The position numbers were made by a program, and so were the translations under genes. A stretch of 64,000 nucleotides of DNA from Pollutibacter soli (lineage in GTDB: Bacteria > Bacteroidota > Bacteroidia > Chitinophagales > Chitinophagaceae), in contig JARJHS010000012.1 of NCBI GenBank assembly GCA_029269725.1, positions 104,242 to 168,241 on the forward strand, read 5' to 3'. Below the pieces are notes generated by a model. That model searched no databases. It was not told the DNA's origin and saw nothing but the letters and a program-made list of their open reading frames with translations. Shown in pieces: positions 54,994 to 64,000 of this stretch. Every line of letters begins with the position of its first letter. Position 1 is the first letter of the stretch.

Positions 54994-55491
54994 ATGATGA
55001 AAATACTCTCCCGTACATTATTGTTTTTGTATTTTTTTATACTGATATGGGTACTGTTTTTCAAACTCAGGTTCAATATTTCTTCCACACTTGATGAACA
55101 CAGACGAAGTCTGAATTTTGTTCCTTTTGCTGCACCAACTATTATTAATGGTGAAGTCAGTTATGGAGAAGCTGTATGGAATTTTCTTTTCTTCATTCCT
55201 TTCGGTATGCTCCTTAGTGTAAATTTCAAACGTATCCGGTTTTTGCCAAAGCTGCTTTTGATGGTCGCATTTAGTTTTGTAGTGGAAATGATTCAATACG
55301 TTTTTGCCATCGGCGCGACTGACATCACAGATCTGATTACAAATACGGCGGGTGGACTTTTGGGCTTGATTTTATACAATTTGCTGAATAGGTTTATCGA
55401 AGATAAAATCCTGGATAAAATTATTGTTTACTCCGGCATTGTCCTGCTTGCATTATTTTTCATTATGCGGATGAGAATCACTCTCAGGTGA
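54994..55491 (+). CDS. VanZ-family membrane protein
   Basis: 165 residues with four membrane helices. The family signature NFVPF (SLNFVPFAAPT) and the VWNFLFFIPFGMLLSVNF and VVEMIQYVFAIGATDITDLITNTAGGLLG segments are unmistakable for VanZ proteins. The family is associated with teicoplanin resistance and envelope polymer or lipid export. Function here not testable from context. Confidence 0.93.
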   Translation: MMKILSRTLLFLYFFILIWVLFFKLRFNISSTLDEHRRSLNFVPFAAPTIINGEVSYGEAVWNFLFFIPFGMLLSVNFKRIRFLPKLLLMVAFSFVVEMIQYVFAIGATDITDLITNTAGGLLGLILYNLLNRFIEDKILDKIIVYSGIVLLALFFIMRMRITLR

Positions 55492-55572
55492 ACAAGAGAT
55501 TCGATAGCCAGTCTTTTTTGAACAAAGGATTGGTCGATCCTACGGATCTCAGTTGATCTGTTCGCGGATATT

Positions 55573-56232
55573 CCCCGGATTGAAATCCGGGGTTATAAGA
55601 TCATCGAGCCTACGGCTCTATGTGTTTGTTGTAATCGTTATTCATACAAAAGAATTGGTCGATCCTAGGGATCTAAGTAGATGTTTTCACGCTCATCCCC
55701 CGGATTGAAATCCGGGGTTATAAGATCATCGGGCCTCCAGCTCTGGGTGTTTGTTGTAACCGTAATTCATACGAAAGGATCGGTCGATCCTACGGATCTC
55801 TGTTTTCGATCACTGTTATGCCCCGGATTGAAATCCGGGGTTATAAGATCATCGGGCCTCCGGCTCTGGGTGTTTGTTGTAACCGTAATTCATACAAAAG
55901 AATTGGTCGATCCTACGGATCTCTGTTTTCTGATCAGTGTCATGCCCGGATTGAAATCCGGGGTTATAAGATCATCGACTCTACGGCTCTGGATGTTCGT
56001 CGTGATTGTAATTCATACGAAAGGATCGGTCGATCCTACGGATCTCTGTTTTCTGATCACCGTTATGCCCCGGATTGAAATCCGGGGTTATAAGATGATC
56101 GAGCCTACGGCTCTGAATGTTCGTCGTAATCGTAATTCAAACGAAAGGATTGGTCGATCCTTCGGATCTCTGTTTTCTGATCATTGTTATCCCCAGAGGA
56201 TTGAAATCCGGGGGATGAGATCATCGAGCTTA
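55573..56232. repeat. Six tandem 123-125-bp palindromic repeats
   Basis: CCCCGGATTGAAATCCGGGG recurs at 55573, 55698, 55821, 55944 (shortened), 56068 and 56191 (altered), spacing 125, 123, 123, 124, 123. Each unit also holds palindromes GATCCTACGGATC and GAGCCTACGGCTC, so each can form three hairpins. The frames spanning the array are repeat translation. Confidence 0.88.
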
Positions 56233-56412
56233 CGGCTCCATTATATCATCGCGCATTCGGCACCGGTAATTTTTCTGCAGCTTTATAAATTACGTTTACG
56301 AAGTTCTGTTTGTCTTGCTGTATTGTTCTATGAATCGTCTATCCTGGCAATCCTGATTTGTACACGAAACGATTGAACATTTTATTTGGGCTGCAGTTTT
56401 GTTTCATCGGCG

Positions 56413-56506
56413 TCCCTCAGAGCCGTAGGCTCGGTCTATTCTATAGCGGCGGATTTCAATCCGCCGCAAGGATGGGATTAAGAAAACAAGAGCCGTAGGC
56501 TCGGCC
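56413..56506. repeat. Inverted, diverged copy of the 124-bp repeat
   Basis: GAGCCGTAGGCTC occurs twice (about 56419 and 56490) and GGCGGATTTCAATCCGCC lies between them. These are the reverse complement of the array motifs, with paired changes that keep the stems intact. Confidence 0.65.
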
Positions 56507-56656
56507 AATTTTTTTGAAGGCCATTGACGAAAAATTTATTTCTAAACATTGAAATCATTTTTGCTTCCGGATAAAATCTCAGGAATTTTAATTTGAAATT
56601 CAATTTATCGGGATATCCGTAAATTTAGATTTCATAGTCAATATCAGATCATTCTT

Positions 56657-57019
56657 ATGACAACAACTCCCGAACATGACGCGAAGATTGCCAGGTTAAC
56701 ATTTTCATCAGTGTATCCACACTATATCACTAAGGTGGAAAGCAAAGGCAGAACAAAAGCTGAATTACTGGAGGTAATTGAATGGTTAACGGGTTTTGAT
56801 GAACAGAAACTGCAGCAACTGATTGATGAGAAAGTGACTTTTGAAACTTTCTTCAAAAAAGCCAAACTGAATCCCAAGGCAGAACTGATCACAGGAGTAA
56901 TTTGCGGTTACCGTATTGAAGATATTCAGACTCCATTAACAAAGCAGGCGAGATATCTGGATAAACTGGTGGATGAATTAGCAAAAGGAAAGAAGATGGA
57001 AAAAATTCTGAGGAAATAG
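56657..57019 (+). CDS. DUF2200 family protein
   Basis: 120 residues, matching the family throughout: MTTTPEHDAKIARLTFSSVYPHYITKVESKGRTKAEL, VIEWLTGFDEQKLQQLI, TFETFFKKAKLNPKAELITGVICGYRIEDI and a helical tail. Function unknown; cytosolic. It lies downstream of the repeat array. Confidence 0.92.
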   Translation: MTTTPEHDAKIARLTFSSVYPHYITKVESKGRTKAELLEVIEWLTGFDEQKLQQLIDEKVTFETFFKKAKLNPKAELITGVICGYRIEDIQTPLTKQARYLDKLVDELAKGKKMEKILRK

Positions 57020-57099
57020 AATAATGTGACATCAACAAAAAATACATCCACACACCAGAATACTATGTCTGTTCTTTTCGATTTGCAAATACATCCCAT

Positions 57100-57717
57100 A
57101 TGAAAAAGTATTTTCAGAACTTATTCTTATTCTTCACATTTATTACAAGTCTGTCATTTGATTCATCATTTAAACAAAAGTGGCAACCTCTGTTCGATGG
57201 AAAAACACTCAAAGGCTGGCATATACTGCCTGGTGGAAACTGGAAAGTAGAAAATGGCGTAATCGTGGGTACGAGTGAAAGGTCAGATGAGCGGCATGGT
57301 TTATTGGTGAGTGATAAAATCTATAAAGATTTCGAATTAAGTGTACAATATCTCGCCGTTAAAGGAAACAGCGGACTGTACTTCAGGGCAGAAGAAGTAG
57401 GAGGGGCCTACGGCGTCAAAGGTTTCCAGGCCGAAATTGATCCTTTCCATGATGCAGGCGGATTATATGAGACAAGCGGAAGGGATTGGGTAGTAAAACC
57501 TGATTCCAATGAGGTAAAAAAATGGTACAAGCCAGGCGAATGGAACACTATGACGGTTTCCGCAAAAGGCCGATCAATAGTAGTTCATGTCAACGGTTAT
57601 AAAACAGCGGAACTTCAGAATGATCCAGGAAGAACAGAGGGACATATAGCGCTTCAGCTTCACGGCGGACAGGATATGCTCGTTTCATTCAGGAACATTA
57701 AAATAAAAATCTACTAA
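57100..57717 (+). CDS. DUF1080 (3-keto-disaccharide hydrolase-type) protein
   Basis: 205 residues with a signal peptide (to about 19). WQPLFDGKTLKGWH is the diagnostic motif of the DUF1080 concanavalin-like fold, followed by WKVENGVIVGTSER, LSVQYLAVKGNSGLYFRAEEVGGAYGVKGFQAEIDP, and a last VSFRNIKIKIY. Members of this fold cleave or bind keto-sugars. The next gene, a quinoprotein dehydrogenase, is 85 bp away, so the pair may act on oxidised sugars. Confidence 0.9.
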   Translation: MKKYFQNLFLFFTFITSLSFDSSFKQKWQPLFDGKTLKGWHILPGGNWKVENGVIVGTSERSDERHGLLVSDKIYKDFELSVQYLAVKGNSGLYFRAEEVGGAYGVKGFQAEIDPFHDAGGLYETSGRDWVVKPDSNEVKKWYKPGEWNTMTVSAKGRSIVVHVNGYKTAELQNDPGRTEGHIALQLHGGQDMLVSFRNIKIKIY

Positions 57718-57802
57718 GCAGAGTAAATGCGTGGAAATTATTTCTTGCAGGAGAAGATGCAATTGTGTTGCTTTATGCAAATTTCTGATTAAGCATTTTC
57801 AA

Positions 57803-59896
57803 ATGACTGCATTCAATTTCAAATTTCCAATCAGCTGTCTGGCATTAATTTTATTTCTATCCTGTTCATCCGAAAAACAAGATAATGCTGCATCCTGGCC
57901 AACTTTCGGGCACGATGTATCCAACAACAAATTCTCTTCGCTCAAATACATAGACAGGTCCAATGTTTCTAAGCTGGAAAAAGTCTGGCAGTTTGAAGAT
58001 ACCACGGAAGGTGGTGGAGTATATTTTAACCCGGTGATGGTGAATAACAGGGTAATCGGGTTGATGCCGTCCAACAGGCTCGTCGCACTTGATGCAGCTA
58101 CCGGAAAATTGCTATGGGAATTTGTACCTGACACATCAGTCATTTCCAACTGGTCACGGGGACTTACATATCATCCCGGAAAGCCTGACCGGATCTTTCT
58201 TATTTCCGGTGGAACGCTTTATTCTATCAACGCCGAAGATGGTAAGGTGATAAGCGATTTTGGAAATAATGGACGCGTTGATTTTTACGAAGGACTGGAA
58301 GTGCCTGATTCGATGCGAAAAAATGTAGCTGTCTCAAGTAACGCGCCTGGAGTTATCTATAATGATTTATTTATTGTCGGATGCAAAGTACCAGATGAAC
58401 TGCCTTCCATTTCAGGCGATATCCGTGCGTTCAATATCAATAGCGGCAAACTCGAATGGACCTTTCATGTAATTCCGAAACCAGGTGAATTTGGTGCAGA
58501 AACCTGGAGCGCTGATGCCAGGCAACGCAATGGTGGCGCTAATTGCTGGGCAGGTATGGCGCTTGATGAAAGGCGCGGCATCGTATTCGTTCCAACGGCT
58601 TCACCAGCTTTTGATTTTTATGGTGCAGATCGACCGGGTCAGAATCTTTTCGCCAACTGTTTATTGGCATTGGATGCGAAAACCGGAAAACGGATCTGGC
58701 ACTTTCAAACTACACATCATGATCTGTGGGATCGGGATAACGGTTCTCCACCCAACCTGGTAACGGTAAAGCATAAGGGCAAAGATGTTGATGCTGTTGC
58801 ACTCGTTACCAAGATGGGATATTTGTTTTTGTTCAACCGGGAGACAGGCGAGTCTTTATTTACCATTAACGAAGTACCTGTAGATACCCTCAGCACTATG
58901 CCTGGTGAGAAGCCGTGGCCCACGCAACCCATTCCGACGAATCCCGCATTCGTGAGACAAGGATACCAGGAGAAATTTTTTGGCCGATCATCAGAATGGA
59001 TTAAATCAGAGATAGAAAAAAATAAATATAAGACAGGCATCTATCAGCCACCATCCATGGAAGGTATACTCATGCTTCCTACTGCGCATGGAGGTGCCAA
59101 CTGGGGCGGCGCATCGGTTAATCCGGAGACGAATACATTGTTTGTTAATTCAACGGACATCCCGATGATTCTGAAAATTACCGACCTCAAAAAAATCCGC
59201 GCGGCCAACCAACTCAATCCTGAGATATTATTCAGAACCTATTGCAGCAATTGTCATGGTGCCGATAAGAAAGGGACAGGGGTGGGGCCTGATCTGACTG
59301 GTCGTGCAAAAAATTATAACAATGAACAGATTGCAAGTATTCTTATGAAAGGTGCGCCGCCGATGCCGTCATTCAAATTTCTGAATTCGCAACAGATTGC
59401 AGCCATAGTTGCTTACGTAAAAGATACCGTTGCACAACAATCTTTTGAAACGCCGGAAATTCCACAGAACAATGAACCTTATGGTTTCAATGGTTACAGT
59501 TTTTATCTTGATCCGAATGGTGACCCGGCTATTGCACCTCCGTTTGGTACCATGACTGCTATCGATCTGAATACGGGTAACATTGTCTGGCAGGTTCCGC
59601 TCGGCGAGGATCCGAAATTTAAGAAGATGGGCATTGCCAATTCCGGAATGTTTAACCGCGGCGGGGGAATTGCAACTGCAGGAGGTCTGATCTTTATCGC
59701 TGCCACAGGAGATAATATGTTCCGCGCGTTTGATCAGAAGACAGGAGAGGTTGTTTGGGAATTCAGGTTGCCGGGAATGGGAAGTTCAATTCCATCCACC
59801 TATGCTGTTGGGAACAAACAGTACGTGGTATTGTCAGTGAATGGTGAAAAGGAAAATAATTTCAAGGGTGGATATATATGCTTTGCGATTCCGTGA
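57803..59896 (+). CDS. PQQ-dependent dehydrogenase with internal cytochrome c domain
   Basis: Start set at MTAFNFKFPISCLALILFLSC (lipoprotein signal). 697 residues of an eight-bladed PQQ propeller (WPTFGHDVSNNKFSSLKYID, then LVALDAATGKLLWEF and later FRAFDQKTGEVVWEFRLPG). HHDLWDRDNGSPPNL is the glucose dehydrogenase-type active-site region. A cytochrome c domain with CSNCHGADKKGTGVGPDLTG sits inside the propeller (about 470-550), before the last blades. The enzyme should oxidise a sugar or alcohol outside the cell. No PQQ synthesis genes are in the window. Confidence 0.9.
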   Translation: MTAFNFKFPISCLALILFLSCSSEKQDNAASWPTFGHDVSNNKFSSLKYIDRSNVSKLEKVWQFEDTTEGGGVYFNPVMVNNRVIGLMPSNRLVALDAATGKLLWEFVPDTSVISNWSRGLTYHPGKPDRIFLISGGTLYSINAEDGKVISDFGNNGRVDFYEGLEVPDSMRKNVAVSSNAPGVIYNDLFIVGCKVPDELPSISGDIRAFNINSGKLEWTFHVIPKPGEFGAETWSADARQRNGGANCWAGMALDERRGIVFVPTASPAFDFYGADRPGQNLFANCLLALDAKTGKRIWHFQTTHHDLWDRDNGSPPNLVTVKHKGKDVDAVALVTKMGYLFLFNRETGESLFTINEVPVDTLSTMPGEKPWPTQPIPTNPAFVRQGYQEKFFGRSSEWIKSEIEKNKYKTGIYQPPSMEGILMLPTAHGGANWGGASVNPETNTLFVNSTDIPMILKITDLKKIRAANQLNPEILFRTYCSNCHGADKKGTGVGPDLTGRAKNYNNEQIASILMKGAPPMPSFKFLNSQQIAAIVAYVKDTVAQQSFETPEIPQNNEPYGFNGYSFYLDPNGDPAIAPPFGTMTAIDLNTGNIVWQVPLGEDPKFKKMGIANSGMFNRGGGIATAGGLIFIAATGDNMFRAFDQKTGEVVWEFRLPGMGSSIPSTYAVGNKQYVVLSVNGEKENNFKGGYICFAIP

Positions 59897-60119
59897 TGAA
59901 AGCATTAGATGATGTACAGGTTGTTTTGTTCTGAGATTGCATATTTCCTTTTTTACTAACACACGAGTGAGCCTTTAGTGCGATCTGTAATGATTTATTT
60001 GACGTCGATAGCAAACTCATGTTGTATTTTGTGTTAACTGGGATCTTAACTATGAAAAGCGCTCTAAGGTTCAGATCACAAAAGTTCAACTTCTACGTAA
60101 ATTTTAACTTAGCTAACCT

Positions 60120-60755
60120 ATGACCCTTACACAACGATTTTTAAGAGCAAAACACTGGCAATTATTTATTCTGACTTTCGGCTTACCTATCCTTTTTCAG
60201 ATCATTTTTATGGTGTTGATGATGTCAGACGTCGATAGTGATGGTTCTGTGGATTCATCATCATTCAACTATTTCATGTACCCATTTATTGCTGTTCTGC
60301 TCATCTGTGCAGTGACCTACTACGGCTGGCTCTGGTCAATTGCGACAGGCCTGCAAAGAATAATTCCAGAAAACGTAAAAATGAAAGTCAGGAAATTCAA
60401 AGTGTTCTTTTTCATTCCACTCATTTATATTATTTTTTTCTTTACAGGTCTGGGGTTTTTTATGGATGAAATCGGCGGACCAACGCGGGCCGATAAGGTT
60501 GTAAACGCGGATAAAATTTCGTCGCTGATGGTATTTATTCTTCCAGTACATTTATTTTCCATGTTCTGCATTCTGTACACTTTATATTTTGTAGCGAAAA
60601 GTTTTAAGACTGCGGAATTGCAACGCCAGACTACCTTTTCAGAATTCGTGGGAGAATTTTTTATGGTGTGGTTTTATCCTATTGGAATCTGGATACTGCA
60701 GCCCAAAATTAACCAGTTGGTGGATCGACCACCAACAGATGGTATCACCTACTAG
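60120..60755 (+). CDS. Four-helix membrane protein of unknown function
   Basis: 211 residues with hydrophobic segments at about 15-37, 52-75, 96-116 and 140-162, and a conserved-looking C-terminal FMVWFYPIGIWILQPKINQLVDRP that resembles a DUF family of Bacteroidota inner membrane proteins. No catalytic motif. Family not named with confidence. Confidence 0.72.
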   Translation: MTLTQRFLRAKHWQLFILTFGLPILFQIIFMVLMMSDVDSDGSVDSSSFNYFMYPFIAVLLICAVTYYGWLWSIATGLQRIIPENVKMKVRKFKVFFFIPLIYIIFFFTGLGFFMDEIGGPTRADKVVNADKISSLMVFILPVHLFSMFCILYTLYFVAKSFKTAELQRQTTFSEFVGEFFMVWFYPIGIWILQPKINQLVDRPPTDGITY

Positions 60756-60911
60756 TCGAATTTACTACTCCGCTGGTAGGTTATCAATACTGGTTCCTAA
60801 CAGCCCAGGCTAGTTGTAGTGAGGTTATTCCTGACGTTAGCGCTTATTCCAATTTATTTCATGACTTATTAAGGATGTTTAACTTCAGCGCCAGCCAAAA
60901 ACTAACTACAG

Positions 60912-61206
60912 GTGAATGACGTAAAGTCAAACCCTGCTAAGTTGTTTTTCACTGCCATCACCGCTGTCTGGCTCGTTTTCGGGCTGATCACTGCTTTTTA
61001 TCCAGCTCCGACAGAATTTATTCCAGACCGAAACAGGCGTAAATGCATTAACTGGATATTCAAATCGTATCTGGCGACAGGATGGTTTTCATATCATCGC
61101 CATCAGCGTATTGCTGTTTGCTTTGTCGCGCGAGGCGCTTTCATATAATATGCTCAGAGTAGCCGCGATTGCCGCTCTGCTGGTGATCATCGCTATTTTT
61201 TCTTGA
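60912..61206 (+). pseudogene. Frameshifted small membrane protein gene
   Basis: GTG start giving MNDVKSNPAKLFFTAITAVWLVFGLITAFYPAPTEFIP, after which the natural reading moves to another frame: QTETGVNALTGYSNRIWRQDGFHIIAISVLLFALSREALS and a final helix RVAAIAALLVIIAIFS with TGA at 61204-61206. A single extra base near 61020 explains the break. The repaired protein would be about 97 residues with three membrane helices. Confidence 0.65.
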
Positions 61207-61513
61207 CTGCTTACGACCTCATCTTGGAACTTAATCTTCCTCGGATAAGCCCTTTATTATGGACCAGACCAGGCAGCGTTCAGGCTATTTGTTCTTTGAT
61301 TCGATATTAATAACACGGCATACCTCAAAGAAAAACATTACATAGTAAAATAAATGCCGCTGCCTCACTTGTCCTCCCGGATATATGATCTTTCCGTGGA
61401 CTTCACATGATCCGATTGGTGACTGTGATTATCTTTTCAGTTGATCATCATCATTCGGAAATTCTTTCTGCAGGTTGAACTTTGATAGTGCTTCCAGAAA
61501 AGTACAAATACAA
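61207..61513. other. Gene-free interval
   Basis: 307 bp; no promoter match, terminator or repeat seen. Confidence 0.4.
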
Positions 61514-62638
61514 ATGTTAAGTCCGGCCAACATACAAGGTGGTCATGAATCTGCATCGGAAATAAAGCAAAGTCAGAGCCGATGGTGGAGGTTGTTGCTA
61601 CTGATTATTCTAGGTTACGAAGGAGCAGGAGCTCTTGCCGGTGGTTTCCTGCTTGTCGCTGCGCCAGATGGAAGATGGATGAAGATGCCTGTTGAAATCA
61701 TGCACGGCAGTTTTCCCGACTTTCTGATTCCCGGAATTATTTTAGTTGTATTAGGAATACTTAATACAGTTGCGTTTTTTGCGGTATATCGGAGGTCACG
61801 TTTTGATTGGGTTCTGTCTGTAATGGCTATGGGAGGACTTCTTACCTGGTTTTGGATTGAGATAGCTATTCTTCTTGAACTTCATTGGTTGCATGCGATG
61901 TGGGGGTTACCGGTAGTAGTGGGGTTCATCGCTGCTTTTCGATTTGTTCCTGCCATGTACAGAATGTATGCAATGTTATCCTGTGGACTGCTTTCATCAC
62001 TACTCTATTTCGTTATTAATATTATCGTTCCGTCCCAATGGGAAGGGTACAGCCTTGTATCAAATGTGCCGAGCGAACTTTCTGCGATTGGTGCTCCTAC
62101 GCGGACATTATGGAACATCCTGGTCGCTCCTTACACTTTACTCATTATCGGATTTGCTTGGGGCGTGCTTAAAGTAGCCGGTGAAAACGGTGGCCTTAGG
62201 ATCACCGGGAAATTATTTTTGATATATGGATTATTAGGAATTCTATGGCCATTTGCACCTATGCATATGCGTGAGACGCTCGTCGATGGTGGTGGTACCA
62301 TTTCCGATACATTGCACATTGCGCTTGGCGCTGTAACCAATATCATTTACCTGCTGGCATTGGCATTTGCAGGAAATGCGCTCGGGAAAAAATTTAAGAT
62401 ATTCTCTGTCACAGTATTTTTTCTAGTACTAATTTTCGGCATTCTTACCTTCAGAGATTCTCCTGGTATCGGAAGGAATGGACCTACACCACTTATCGGT
62501 ATCTGGGAGCGCATCGACATCGGCTTGTTTCTCATATGGATCTCTACTTTATCTGCTATACTCTTGCTGAAGGAGGCTAACAATTCCCGCGTACACGCCG
62601 GCCTTACAGAGGTGAAGTCCGTCCCTCTGCAATTCTGA
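61514..62638 (+). CDS. Fused membrane protein: 4-TM domain plus DUF998 domain
   Basis: Start set at the ATG 61514 (the longer frame begins at a TTG). 374 residues. The N-terminal part (about 30-150) has four helices (LLLLIILGYEGAGALAGGFLLVAAPDGRWMKM ... LEIAILLELHWLHAMWG) and resembles stand-alone small membrane proteins. From about 155 the DUF998 pattern follows: LSCGLLSSLLYFVINIIVPSQWEGYS, APTRTLWNILVAPYTLL, GLLGILWPFAPMHMRE and GIWERIDIGLFLIWISTLS. Two proteins usually encoded separately are joined in one chain. Confidence 0.75.
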   Translation: MLSPANIQGGHESASEIKQSQSRWWRLLLLIILGYEGAGALAGGFLLVAAPDGRWMKMPVEIMHGSFPDFLIPGIILVVLGILNTVAFFAVYRRSRFDWVLSVMAMGGLLTWFWIEIAILLELHWLHAMWGLPVVVGFIAAFRFVPAMYRMYAMLSCGLLSSLLYFVINIIVPSQWEGYSLVSNVPSELSAIGAPTRTLWNILVAPYTLLIIGFAWGVLKVAGENGGLRITGKLFLIYGLLGILWPFAPMHMRETLVDGGGTISDTLHIALGAVTNIIYLLALAFAGNALGKKFKIFSVTVFFLVLIFGILTFRDSPGIGRNGPTPLIGIWERIDIGLFLIWISTLSAILLLKEANNSRVHAGLTEVKSVPLQF

Positions 62639-62967
62639 TTTGGTATTTAATTAGTGAAGCATTCTCTTATTCTTAACCCATCATGTTACTGATAGAATAA
62701 ACTATTTCCTTGAAATTGCTCTGTCTGTCTTTGTAACATGCATTTTTCCTTTCAAACAAAAACCTCGACGGGGTTAGGATGCGAATGCCGATATTGCGTC
62801 ACCATTTGCTGCCTAAACAGGCGCTATTGTCTGGTCATGCTCACCTGATCTCCGCATTTAACCCCATGATTGTCGTATTCACACTGCAACGACGTCCTTT
62901 TTATTAGTGAGATTTGTGCAGGTGATTTGGTTTTTCAACCAGTAATCACTTTTAAACAAAATACAGG
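62639..62967. other. Gene-free interval
   Basis: 329 bp; I see no coding frame, repeat or clear promoter. Confidence 0.4.
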
Positions 62968-63576
62968 ATGAGAAAAATTATTGTCTTGTCGATGATCACT
63001 TTGGATGGAGTTATGCAGGCTCCCGGCGGACCGGAAGAAGACAAATCGGAAGGTTTCAAATATGGCGGCTGGGTTGCGCCATATGGCGATGATGAATACA
63101 ATAAGGTTGTTCAGAAAGAGCTCCAGCCTGCAGACTATCTTCTTGGAAGAAAAACATTTGATATCTGGGTGGATTACTGGCCTGAGCATGGTGAGTTCTG
63201 GCCAGGTATCAATGAACGTACAAAATATGTGTTGTCAAAAAAGCTGAAGAAAACAGATCCGAAAGTAAAAGGCTGGAAGAATTCAGTTGTCATACGGACG
63301 GTTGGGGATATCAAAAAAATAAAGAGTGGCAAAGGTTCTGATATTCTCGTCTGGGGAAGCAGCAAACTTGTGCAACTGTTGCTGAAGAATGATCTTGTCG
63401 ATGAACTGCGCCTCAAAATTCATCCGCTCACTTTAGGCAAAGGAAAAAAACTTTTCGACATCGGTACAATTCCCGCAGCGTTCAAACTTGTTGAAAATGT
63501 CATCACACCGAGCGGAGTGATAATCGCATATTATAAACGTGCGGGGAAAGTGAAGACGGGAGATTTGACAGTTTAG
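62968..63576 (+). CDS. Dihydrofolate reductase family (RibD C-terminal-like) protein
   Basis: 202 residues: MRKIIVLSMITLDGVMQAPGGPEEDKSEGFKYGGWVAPYGDDEY is the typical opening, LLGRKTFDIWVDYWPEH the NADPH-binding region, ILVWGSSKLVQLLLKNDLVDELRLKIHPLTLGKGKKLF the conserved RibD_C end. Members are NADPH-dependent reductases of pteridine-like or other substrates; not a canonical DHFR. Confidence 0.92.
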   Translation: MRKIIVLSMITLDGVMQAPGGPEEDKSEGFKYGGWVAPYGDDEYNKVVQKELQPADYLLGRKTFDIWVDYWPEHGEFWPGINERTKYVLSKKLKKTDPKVKGWKNSVVIRTVGDIKKIKSGKGSDILVWGSSKLVQLLLKNDLVDELRLKIHPLTLGKGKKLFDIGTIPAAFKLVENVITPSGVIIAYYKRAGKVKTGDLTV

Positions 63577-64000
63577 AAAATACAGGTAGATACAGGAGCT
63601 GGAAACTGAAAACCGGGAGATGGGTTATAGTAAACAGGCAACAGGAAACAGCCGGGGAGTGGTGAATTTTGTAGAGACAACGTATGCCTTTTATCTTCAA
63701 AATTCCGAAATCAGAATACGGAAACTGGAATAGAATTCTCTTGTATTCCTCTGTGGGCAGTTAACCCGGCCGTTGCTCTGTGGTTCGGCTTTCAGGAGGG
63801 AACAAGATGCCGGATCAGAAAACCGGAAGAAACAGAAACAGGGAACAGAAATAACACTTTTTACTAAAGCTTGCTACTATCAGCTAACCACTAAATCTCC
63901 TGCCCTGCCTGACGGCAGCTATCCCTTACCCAAATTTGAATGGGTAAAAATAATAGATGTTCTTTGACATAAATACTTGCAGTGCATAAGATAACCATGA
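63577..64000. other. Gene-free interval with heptad tract, possible start of the next gene
   Basis: 424 bp. Heptads aaacagg, caacagg, aaacagc at 63632-63652, degenerate gaaacagg tracts to 63850. A weak promoter-like pair (TTTG at 63932, GTTCTTTG 20 nt later) precedes an ATG at 63997, which may start a gene beyond the window. Confidence 0.4.

Noticed and set aside
55681..56376. 231-residue frame across the 124-bp repeats
   Set aside because: It is repeat translation (the same peptide recurring every 41 residues) and shows no domain.

Overview
The window looks like a chromosomal stretch of a Bacteroidota bacterium, most likely the Chitinophaga/Chitinophagaceae branch. The basis is moderate GC, a near absence of Shine-Dalgarno sequences, several good matches to the Bacteroidota promoter (TTTG, 19-21 nt, TAnnTTTG), and the gene families present: carboxypeptidase-regulatory-like TonB receptor, two-component propeller sensor, DUF4038 and DUF1080 proteins, GxxExxY protein, and many small lipoproteins. 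No rRNA, tRNA, CRISPR, prophage or transposase gene is visible. The gene content is accessory and metabolic rather than housekeeping.

Layout. 1-13.5 kb: partial MTHFR-like protein, lipoprotein, AraC/VOC pair, DUF4269 protein, a large propeller sensor whose kinase domain has lost its catalytic residues, a methyltransferase, a class C beta-lactamase-like hydrolase, two alpha/beta hydrolases, a GNAT and an NTF2-like protein. 13.9-17.7 kb: an LTA-synthase-like sulfatase-fold enzyme followed by five 158-bp repeats that are decayed copies of its own 3' end, then about 1 kb without genes that holds strong hairpins and a G-quadruplex motif. 17.7-23 kb (minus strand): a tightly packed operon of response regulator, histidine kinase, PAP2 phosphatase, TonB-dependent barrel and EamA transporter, probably an envelope-sensing and remodelling unit. 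23.4-30.8 kb: DsbD-N protein, lipoprotein, hairpin repeat array, GxxExxY nuclease-like protein, aldo/keto reductase, and a translationally coupled molybdopterin oxidoreductase pair (IorAB type). 31-36.1 kb: two small overlapping genes behind a consensus promoter, PhnB-like protein, hydrolase, an alternating hairpin array, a serine hydrolase with tandem operators, and a decayed lipoprotein gene. 36.2-40.7 kb: divergent MarR/cupin pair with an operator in the shared promoter, then a Crp-family regulator next to a reductase-YceI-DoxX-DOPA dioxygenase operon whose promoter carries a Crp-like palindrome. 41-54 kb: single genes (VOC proteins, AraC, hydrolases, class III cyclase, VIT family transporter, MEST-like hydrolase, cytochrome c, AraC, secreted HExxH protein, DUF2251, tubby-like protein, GH140-like). 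55-64 kb: VanZ, a 124-bp palindromic repeat array, DUF2200, DUF1080, PQQ dehydrogenase with internal cytochrome c, membrane proteins, and a DHFR-family protein.

The most unusual overall signal is in the intergenic DNA. At more than a dozen sites there are short degenerate tandem repeats with a strict 7-bp period but different consensus sequences, often touching a stop codon. They resemble the heptanucleotide STRR elements known from cyanobacteria. Together with four long tandem arrays (periods about 77, 87, 124 and 158 bp) and two long perfect palindromes, they show strong repeat-generating activity at gene 3' ends. Three genes also look frameshifted (near 35.4, 46.6 and 60.9 kb).
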